DNA of 18,066 nucleotides. Origin: an uncultured Chitinophagaceae bacterium. GTDB taxonomy: Bacteria; Bacteroidota; Bacteroidia; Chitinophagales; Chitinophagaceae. The notes under the pieces are model-generated. The model saw only the letters and a list, made by a program, of their open reading frames with translations. It made no database searches and was not told the origin of the DNA. A program made the translations under genes and the position numbers. Below are positions 7,185 to 13,347 of the stretch, piece by piece. Location: assembly GCA_946885665.1 (NCBI GenBank), contig CAMPGT010000044.1, positions 1-18,066 on the forward strand, written 5' to 3'. Each line of letters begins with the position of its first letter. Within the stretch, counting starts at the first letter, position 1.

Positions 7185-7743
7185 GCAAGTACGGCATCAT
7201 CATCCTCGCTGCCGGCGGATCATCACGGTTAGGTAAACCAAGCAGTTATTATTATATCAAGGCAAGCCGCTGATCCAAAATATTATCGATGCCGCGGAAG
7301 CTGTTCCCGAATTATACACTATTGTTGTTACAGGAGCGGTGCCGATAGAAGTAAATGTGCATAGCTGTTACAATGAAGAGTGGCCGTCGGGCATCGCCTC
7401 AACCATCCGTCAGGGCCTAAGTGAATTATTGAAACTGCAGCCGCAGGCAGCAGCGTGCATCATTACCGTTTGCGACCAGCCTTTTATCACTGCTGAGGTT
7501 TTATCGTCGTTAATTGTGCGTCATGAAGAAACAGGAAGTGGCATTGCAGCGTCGGGTTATGCAGGAACGGTTGGCACACCCGCATTATTCAGCAGCCAAT
7601 ATTTTGATGAACTGTTGCAATTGCGCGGCGACGAAGGCGCCAAGAAGGTGATAAAAAAATACGCGCACGATGTGGCCATCTTACCTTTTCCCGGCGGCGA
7701 AACCGACATCGATACGGCAGAGGATTACCAGCGCCTTACTTAA
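7181..7743 (+). pseudogene. MocA-type molybdopterin cytidylyltransferase, one-base frameshift
   Basis: From ATG 7181 the frame reads MSKYGIIILAAGGSSRLGKP, the nucleotide-binding loop of MobA/MocA-like NTP transferases, then runs to TGA at 7271-7273. The next frame, from 7240, reads KQLLLYQGKPLIQN and continues open to 7743. Adding one A in CCAAGCAG (7238-7245) rejoins the two into a normal protein of about 187 residues, with EEWPSGIASTIRQGL and the TVCDQPFI motif. MocA adds CMP to molybdopterin to give the dinucleotide cofactor of xanthine oxidase-family enzymes, which fits the operon. Nothing else in the gene is decayed. The lesion is therefore a recent deletion or a sequencing or assembly error; a slippery heptamer for programmed frameshifting is not evident. 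If the downstream frame were expressed alone from ATG 7339 it would lack the catalytic loop. Confidence 0.85.
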
Positions 7744-7804
7744 TTGATGAATGGCAACAGCGCCGGTGCGAATATTTGTAACTTTCCTCTATTAAAGACC
7801 CGGT

Positions 7805-8284
7805 ATGAAAGCAACATTCGACCTTCACGTAAATGGCGGCCAGCACACCGTTTCCACCGAAGAGGAAACGCCACTGCTATATGTTTTGCGCAATGAACTG
7901 GCACTCGACGGACCGAAATACGGTTGCGGCCTGCAGCAGTGCGGCGCCTGCATGGTATTGCTGGATGGTCACGCACAGCCAAGCTGCATGATTTCGGCTT
8001 ATTCGGTAAGAGAAAAGAGGATCACCACGCTGGAGGGTATTGCGCCTTCTGCAAGCAAGCTCCATCCCGTTCAGCAGGCCTTTATTAAAGAGCAGGCGGC
8101 ACAATGCGGCTATTGCCTCAATGGAATGGTGATCTCTGCAGTGTCGTTGCTGGCAAAAAATCCTTCGCCCGATGATGCTGCGATACGCGCGGGAATGCAA
8201 ACCAATCTTTGCCGGTGCGGTTCGTATGCGCGCATCATGCGTGCAGTGAAGTCGGCTGCGGCACAGCGTTCATCCATCAAATAA
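7805..8284 (+). CDS. Molybdenum hydroxylase small subunit, 2x[2Fe-2S], enzyme 2
   Basis: This 159-residue paralogue of the small subunit at 3415 is clearly diverged from it. The ferredoxin domain has C41, C46, C49 and C61 (CGLQQCGACMVLLDG). The second-cluster domain has C101, C104 (QCGYCLNGM), C136 and C138 (NLCRCGSY). The residue after CGYCxxG is Met here and Gln in enzyme 1, in line with the two enzymes belonging to different subfamilies. There is no signal peptide. It starts 61 bases after the MocA-like gene, room for a promoter although I see no strong one; cotranscription from upstream is also possible. It lies 11 bases before its large subunit. Confidence 0.92.
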   Translation: MKATFDLHVNGGQHTVSTEEETPLLYVLRNELALDGPKYGCGLQQCGACMVLLDGHAQPSCMISAYSVREKRITTLEGIAPSASKLHPVQQAFIKEQAAQCGYCLNGMVISAVSLLAKNPSPDDAAIRAGMQTNLCRCGSYARIMRAVKSAAAQRSSIK

Positions 8285-8295
8285 CTTTTATCATT

Positions 8296-10461
8296 ATGCG
8301 CACTACGAGAAGAGATTTTATAAAGATGTCCGGTTGCCTGTCCATCGGTTTTACACTGGGCAATTTCTCTTTCGATCATCCATCACCGTTGGTACAGGAA
8401 CTTCCGGGAAGCCTGAAGAGCAATCCACATATCAATTCATGGCTGGAGGTGCTGGCCAATGGCCGCATTCGCATTTTTACCGGCAAGCTGGAACTGGGCC
8501 AGGGCATTCGTACCGCGATAGCGCAGGTGGCCGCAGAGGAGCTGAACCTGCCGATCGAAAAAACAGAAGTTATTTTAGCCGACACCGAACGCACGCCGAA
8601 CGAAGGTTACACCGCAGGCAGCGGCTCCATCGAAGGAAGCGCCATGGCAGTGAGATTTGCAGCGGCCGCCGCGAAAGCGAAATTGCTGGAACTGGCGGCA
8701 CGCAAGTGGAAGGTTGCTGTGGATGAACTCGACACGAGTAACGGTACGGTACACACGAAAAACAGGAAACAGCAAACAACATTTGGGGCACTGCTCCTTG
8801 GCAAACAAATCACCGACGAGGTGAAGTTGCCCGTGACCCTGAAGCCAAAGGAAAAATACGCGCTGGTGGGTAAAGCGATTCCCCGTGCCGACATTTCAAG
8901 AATGGTAGTAGGCAAACTTGGTTACCTGCACGACCTGCGTTTTGACGATATGGTGCATGCGCGTGTAGTGCGCCCAACTGCCTACGCGGCAACACTTGTG
9001 GATTATGATGAAGAGCACGTAAAGAAAAATGTTCCGGGCATGTTGAAAATTGTGCGAAACGGCAGCTTCCTGGGTGTAATTACCGAAGATGAATACCAGG
9101 CAGTGGCCGCTCAACGCCTGCTGCGGCTCAACTCAACGTGGAAGCAAACCACAAACCTGCCCACCGCAAAGCTTCGTGATTACCTGAAACAATTACCGGC
9201 GCAATCAGAAAACGTGATGGAGAAGGGCAATGCAGGCACCGCAAACTTCACCCACCACGCCGAATACTTCAAGCCATACATCATGCATGGTTCGATGGGG
9301 CCGTCGTGCGCCGTTGCATTATGGAACAACGACAAGCTGCACATCTGGTCGCACACGCAGGGAGTATTTCCGTTGCGCGATGCGATTGCCGGGTTGCTGC
9401 ACCTGCCTGAAGGAAAAGTTGAGGTAACGGGTGTGCCCGGTTCAGGTTGCTATGGACACAACGGCGCCGATGATGTGGCCGCCGATGCGGCAGTGCTGGC
9501 GATGGCCTACCCCGGCAGGCACGTGCGCCTGCAGTGGATGAGGGAAGATGAGCACCTGTGGGAACCGTACGGCAGCGCGATGATAATGGAAGCCTCCGCG
9601 GCTTTGGATGGCAATGGTAAGATCACCCGGTGGAAATATGATGTCTGGACCGATACGCACAGCACCCGCCCGGGTGGTAATGCAGAAAACTTGTTGGTGG
9701 CACGCTACCTGGAAAAGCCGTTGGTGTCTGATTCGGCGGGGTTCAGGGGCGGAGGTTACCGTAACGCCGAGCCCTACTATGTATTCACGAACCAACGGGT
9801 AGACGCACATTTTTTCAAGGCGCCATTGAGGGTGTCGGCGCTGCGCAGTTTGGGCGCCTATGCCAATATTTTTGCGATCGAATCATTCATGGATGAGTTG
9901 TCGGTAAAGGCCAAAAAAGACCCTTTTGATTTCCGCATCATGCACCTGGATGATGAACGTGCGATTGCGGTTGTTGAAAAATTAAAACAGATGGTTGCCG
10001 GGGAGAAGCCGGAAAAAGGCAGCGCGATAGGCATGGCATTTTCGCGGTATAAAAATCATGCGTCTTATTGCGCGGTCGCCGCCCTGGTGGCTGTTGATGC
10101 GCAACAACATGCCGTGCAGGTAAAAAAAATGTGGGGGGTGATAGATTGCGGTGAGGCGATCAATATCGATGGCGTTATCAATCAAACAGAAGGAGGGATG
10201 ATACAGTCGGCAAGCTGGACGCTTGGTGAGGAGGTGAAGTTTGATGAAACGCATGTTAATACGGGTAGTTGGGACACCTATCCTATTTTCCGTTTCAGCG
10301 ATGCGCCCGAGGTGCATGTGGAGGTATTGAACAGGCCGCATGAAGAAGTGCTGGGTGCGGGCGAGGCTGCACAGGGGCCGGCGGCGGCGGCCGTTGTCAA
10401 TGCAGTGTACCGGGCGTCGGGCATACGCGTGAGGGAACTGCCCGTTCGGGGTAAGATATAA
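8296..10461 (+). CDS. Molybdopterin-binding large subunit, Tat-exported (NicB-like style), enzyme 2
   Basis: This is a 721-residue catalytic subunit. MRTTRRDFIKM gives a twin-arginine signal (R5-R6) with hydrophobic segment CLSIGFTLGNF, so the enzyme is periplasmic. The chosen ATG at 8296 lies just after the small-subunit stop. The molybdopterin loop here is GSGCYGHNGADD (382-393) in place of the GGGFGRR of enzyme 1, a form I associate with nicotinate dehydrogenase-like enzymes. The terminal GAGEAAQGP retains the expected catalytic glutamate (E690). FRGGGYRNAEPYY and RSLGAYANIFAIESFMDEL are further family landmarks. It has no C-terminal cytochrome c domain, unlike Pseudomonas NicB. The gene ends directly against the stop codon of the convergent gene with no terminator between. 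Substrate assignment is tentative; hydroxylation of an N-heterocycle or aldehyde oxidation are both open. Confidence 0.9.
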   Translation: MRTTRRDFIKMSGCLSIGFTLGNFSFDHPSPLVQELPGSLKSNPHINSWLEVLANGRIRIFTGKLELGQGIRTAIAQVAAEELNLPIEKTEVILADTERTPNEGYTAGSGSIEGSAMAVRFAAAAAKAKLLELAARKWKVAVDELDTSNGTVHTKNRKQQTTFGALLLGKQITDEVKLPVTLKPKEKYALVGKAIPRADISRMVVGKLGYLHDLRFDDMVHARVVRPTAYAATLVDYDEEHVKKNVPGMLKIVRNGSFLGVITEDEYQAVAAQRLLRLNSTWKQTTNLPTAKLRDYLKQLPAQSENVMEKGNAGTANFTHHAEYFKPYIMHGSMGPSCAVALWNNDKLHIWSHTQGVFPLRDAIAGLLHLPEGKVEVTGVPGSGCYGHNGADDVAADAAVLAMAYPGRHVRLQWMREDEHLWEPYGSAMIMEASAALDGNGKITRWKYDVWTDTHSTRPGGNAENLLVARYLEKPLVSDSAGFRGGGYRNAEPYYVFTNQRVDAHFFKAPLRVSALRSLGAYANIFAIESFMDELSVKAKKDPFDFRIMHLDDERAIAVVEKLKQMVAGEKPEKGSAIGMAFSRYKNHASYCAVAALVAVDAQQHAVQVKKMWGVIDCGEAINIDGVINQTEGGMIQSASWTLGEEVKFDETHVNTGSWDTYPIFRFSDAPEVHVEVLNRPHEEVLGAGEAAQGPAAAAVVNAVYRASGIRVRELPVRGKI

Positions 10462-11916
10462 TTAAAGGTCGTTCGGGTCGATCCAGATAACCGATTTCGC
10501 GGGCGCCCATCCATCGCTCTCCCAATCTTTATTCGCCGGATCTTTTATGATCTTTCCATCAACTATGAAATAATAAAGATGCTTCCCTTTTGCGAGGTAG
10601 ACATGACCCTTCCAGTAATCATCTTCCCGTTCCATTCTTAAACCCTGCGGGCTCCAGTTGTTGAAATCACCGGCAAGGAAAACATCCCTGGCGTCATCAT
10701 ATCCCTTCAGCTTGAAAACGAAATTGGCCCCTATCACCATAAACGAATTGCGGTTTCCTTTTCCATCGTTTACAATCGAAGCGTTTGCAGGGTCGGTCAT
10801 CCAGTGTCCGTCAACGATAAATTTATATTGGTAATTACCCGGCCCCAATACATAAGGGAGCTCCCATCCATCGCTGATTTTTTTCATGGACAGTTTATCG
10901 GGCCTCCAGTCGTTGAAATTTCCTGCCAGCATAACGTGCCGCGCGTCTGTGAACCCTTTCAACTGAAAACGATGTGGTTTACCGATAGCGATCTTTTGTT
11001 CGGATTGTTGAGAAGGCTTCACTGTTTTGCCATCCACCAGGAAATTGTAATCATACGTTCCTTCTTCGATATATACTTCATTCTGCCATCCACCGTTCAC
11101 TCTTTTCATGGGAACTTTGTCGGGCGCCCAATTATTGAATGTGCCGGTTACAAATACTTTGTGCGCGTCTTCATAACCTTCCAGGAAAAAAGTTTTGTTC
11201 GGAACAAAGAATACAGAATTCTCGTTGCCGCGGCCATCGTTCTCAGAGAGCTCATTGGCGGGGTCGGTTGTCCATCTCCCATCGCCGATAATGAATTTGT
11301 AATAATATTGCCCGGGCTCCAGTTTTACCTTCACCATCCATCCGTCGCCGGTTTTGGTCATGGGAAAAGCCGCGTGTTGCCAGTTAGTGAAATTGCCTGC
11401 CAGGCGAACCCTGGGGGCCTTTAAAAATCCATCCAGGTAAAATATCACCAACCCGTTTTCTCTTTTAAACTCGCGGCCATTTTTAAACTTGTTGAAACCG
11501 TAGGTTGTGCGGTTGCCACCCACCACGTGCCAGTCTTCGGGAGTGGGTACGGGGGTGAAGATGATCTTTCCCGTAGGATAGGCCGTTGGCTCGGGGCTGA
11601 TGAAGGGCTTGCTGATGATGTACCGCTGCTTTTCTTTCACGATTTTCCACCCCATGCTAACCAGGGAATCGTCGTTCCCCGATCGCACCAGACCATGGAA
11701 GCCTATGTTCCTGAGATTGTATTTGGTGATGAAGCTGTCTGCCACCGCGGGAGGCAGGTTTCGGGAAAGCACGATCCACATCTGGTTCTCCCTCACTTTA
11801 AAATAAGCTTCGGGCCAACCAGGCTGTGCACAAAGTTGTGGTATGATGCACACGAATATTACTGCTGCCAATCCGGCCCGTACGGCCCATTTTCGTATGG
11901 TGGAACGGGCTTTCAT
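10462..11916 (-). CDS. Secreted protein with four AMPK-beta-like glycogen-binding (CBM48/E-set) domains
   Basis: This is a 484-residue protein with a signal peptide at about 1-31 (ending QLCAQPGW). Residues of about 35-150 form a unique region. Four tandem immunoglobulin-like E-set domains follow at about 156-238, 243-305, 316-395 and 400-480. Each has a VxLAGxFNxW core and a YxYxFIVDG hairpin, very like the AMPK beta glycogen-binding domain, and repeats 1, 3 and 4 share a following DPAN. Repeats 1 and 3 keep both aromatic positions (W179/W215 and W337/W372). Repeats 2 and 4 keep the first (W263, W421) but have Lys-Thr or Lys-Ile where the second is expected. No catalytic domain is present, so it is a binding or scaffold protein for an alpha-glucan or another polysaccharide, or a structural protein. 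Its start overlaps the upstream gene's stop by 4 bases (ATGA), so the two are translationally coupled. Confidence 0.85.
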   Translation of the reverse strand: MKARSTIRKWAVRAGLAAVIFVCIIPQLCAQPGWPEAYFKVRENQMWIVLSRNLPPAVADSFITKYNLRNIGFHGLVRSGNDDSLVSMGWKIVKEKQRYIISKPFISPEPTAYPTGKIIFTPVPTPEDWHVVGGNRTTYGFNKFKNGREFKRENGLVIFYLDGFLKAPRVRLAGNFTNWQHAAFPMTKTGDGWMVKVKLEPGQYYYKFIIGDGRWTTDPANELSENDGRGNENSVFFVPNKTFFLEGYEDAHKVFVTGTFNNWAPDKVPMKRVNGGWQNEVYIEEGTYDYNFLVDGKTVKPSQQSEQKIAIGKPHRFQLKGFTDARHVMLAGNFNDWRPDKLSMKKISDGWELPYVLGPGNYQYKFIVDGHWMTDPANASIVNDGKGNRNSFMVIGANFVFKLKGYDDARDVFLAGDFNNWSPQGLRMEREDDYWKGHVYLAKGKHLYYFIVDGKIIKDPANKDWESDGWAPAKSVIWIDPNDL

Positions 11917-12911
11917 TTTAATATGTACAATATACGCTTTCTAAAATTGATGACTATCGTGTTTCGTGACAGAAAATCATAGCCGAGCACGCCGTTGATG
12001 CAGTCCATGCCCCCGAAGCAGGTATATTCAAGATGGGTGATGATCACAGGCAGTAACGGCAGCTTTATATTGCCGAGTTGCAGACCCGATAATTGCCCGG
12101 ACAATGCTTCCACCTGCCTTGTGCCGGTGCCGGTTAACAATATTCTTCCTTCGATGGTAACGCTGTCGAGCACCTTATCTGGCAGTCGGCTGTCAAGGAT
12201 CGAGGTTTCGGCGGCGAGGTCTATGGCGAAGCGGAGGTCGCGTTTTCCGATGTGCATTTTGAGCAGTATCCGGTTGCTTTTTAATTCGATGGGATAAGCG
12301 GCGTAACGTGATGTATCGTTAAGGACAGGGTTCTGGTAGGTTTTCGCTTCTTTTTTTGTGATGTGACGGAGATGGATGAGGTTATTGACGTAGTCAATCG
12401 TCATTTCACATTCCTTAAAAAAAGCCACTCCTACCAATCCCATGATCTTGAGTCCACGCGCCCGTTCAATGTGTCCGAGGCTCACCATGTCGGCATCCAT
12501 ACGATAGTAGTGCATGGTGCCGAGTTGGAAATGCGGAACGACGGTGGTTTCCTGTTGTCCGCCCGTGCCGTTGACATCGGAGCGGGAGCTGTTGTGCTGA
12601 ACCATTACCGGGTAGCGCCTGAAGTAGGTATTGTTCAATACCAGTCCCGGTGCGCCGGTATCGAGGATGAAGTTTCCGCTGGAGGTATCGGCAGTTGCCT
12701 GTATGATGATCAATTTGCCCACGAGGTTGAAGGGTATGGTGCAGTTGGATGTATCTGGTCTTAAGATTGGATCGCGCAGTTGTGCGTTGCAGGGTAACGT
12801 GGTGATGATTGCCAATAAAAAGATAAAAATGGAAATGGGCAGGTAATGCCATGCAGGAGCACGCGCGCCGCAGCAGCGAAACCGATTGTGAGGCCGGCAT
12901 TGTGGTGACAT
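11913..12911 (-). CDS. Exported two-lobed aspartic-protease-like (retropepsin-fold) protein
   Basis: This is a 332-residue protein. A long basic N-region (1-21) precedes hydrophobic YLPISIFIFLLAIITTLP and a likely cleavage after NA-Q, so it is exported; the ATG at 12911 is the first in frame. Lobe 1 has FILDTGAPGLVLN with the catalytic D84-T85-G86 and a later GLVGVAFFKECEMTIDY. Lobe 2 repeats the layout with FAIDLAAETSILD (D231-L-A) and GVLGYDFLSRNTIVINF (308-324). The first lobe therefore has the canonical DTG, while the second keeps Asp but replaces TG with LA. It may act as a protease with one altered half-site, as a dimer through lobe 1, or as an inactive peptide-binding protein. It is first in a leftward pair with the glycogen-binding-domain protein, so the two probably act at the same cell-surface or periplasmic site. 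Confidence 0.8.
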   Translation of the reverse strand: MSPQCRPHNRFRCCGARAPAWHYLPISIFIFLLAIITTLPCNAQLRDPILRPDTSNCTIPFNLVGKLIIIQATADTSSGNFILDTGAPGLVLNNTYFRRYPVMVQHNSSRSDVNGTGGQQETTVVPHFQLGTMHYYRMDADMVSLGHIERARGLKIMGLVGVAFFKECEMTIDYVNNLIHLRHITKKEAKTYQNPVLNDTSRYAAYPIELKSNRILLKMHIGKRDLRFAIDLAAETSILDSRLPDKVLDSVTIEGRILLTGTGTRQVEALSGQLSGLQLGNIKLPLLPVIITHLEYTCFGGMDCINGVLGYDFLSRNTIVINFRKRILYILK

Positions 12912-13060
12912 GATCCTGGGTTGTGAATGAAGAAAGGGATATCAACTTCACTTACGATCAACGCGCATTAAAAGTTACATTAAAGTGTGGAGGTAGGTTG
13001 CGTGGCCGTTACCATTCATCCTTTTTTGGAATTATTTATGAACTAAAAGTTAAACTGCTT

Positions 13061-13074
13061 CTCACGTTTCACGC
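13061..13074. repeat. Heptamer repeat, left segment
   Basis: CTCACGT and TTCACGC are two units of the same 7-bp repeat that makes up the array at 13124-13165. The two segments are separated by the double-hairpin element. The left and right arrays are in the same 7-bp phase (70 bases between unit starts 13061 and 13131). Confidence 0.55.
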
Positions 13075-13083
13075 AATCCCGTC

Positions 13084-13124
13084 CACCCCCGGCGCTTCGC
13101 GCCACCCCCGCCAGCGGGGGATAC
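13084..13124 (-). repeat. GC-rich double-hairpin intergenic repeat, complete copy
   Basis: This copy contains hairpin GGCGC-TTC-GCGCC (13091-13103) and hairpin CCCCCGC-CA-GCGGGGG (13105-13120), flanked on the left by a further run of five C. Bases 13093-13124 are identical to 1-32. It is bordered on both sides by TCCCGTC (13077-13083 and 13125-13131), which looks like a short target duplication but is also one base away from the surrounding heptamer TCACGTC. Confidence 0.75.
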
Positions 13125-13165
13125 TCCCGTCTCACGTCTCACGTTTCACGTTTCACGTCTCACCC
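13124..13165. repeat. Heptamer tandem array, right segment
   Basis: Consecutive 7-bp units read CTCCCGT, CTCACGT, CTCACGT, TTCACGT, TTCACGT, CTCACCC. The four central units are perfect to YTCACGT and the outer two are degenerate. I recall similar arrays between genes in Bacteroidota genomes; function is unknown to me. Confidence 0.75.
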
Positions 13166-13347
13166 CCTCCCATACCCGGAATAACTTTCCCGCAACGGTT
13201 TTCACCTGTCCAAATCTCCTCGTCTACTTCTTTAAAAACAAACCACTTGCATGCTGGCAACCAATTTGCCTGTCAGGTAAAAAAATATCGCACCGTTCTA
13301 ATGTCCTTTGAAGAATAGCATTTGATTAATTACCTAAATCGGTACCC

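Larger units (their letters stand above)
12912..13347. other. Divergent intergenic region with repeats
   Basis: This spacer lies between two genes that read away from each other and must hold promoters for both, but I find no well-spaced TTG/TAnnTTTG pair for either. Its middle holds the heptamer array and the double-hairpin element annotated separately. Open frames across it are low-complexity readings of those repeats and are not considered genes. Confidence 0.6.

Noticed and set aside
7238..7262. Programmed -1 frameshift in the MocA-like gene
   Set aside because: No slippery X-XXY-YYZ heptamer or stable downstream hairpin is evident; a deletion or sequencing error explains it more simply.
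7339..7743. Treating the 134-residue frame as an intact short gene
   Set aside because: It lacks the nucleotide-binding loop, which is present just upstream in another frame; the two parts rejoin with one base.
7744..7804. TAACTTTC at 7779-7786 as a -7 element for the enzyme 2 operon
   Set aside because: No TTG or TTTG is found about 19 bases upstream, so the promoter is not supported.
12923..13318. Open frame of 131 codons in the divergent spacer
   Set aside because: Its middle is a translation of the heptamer array and hairpin repeat, with no domain and no support for a gene.
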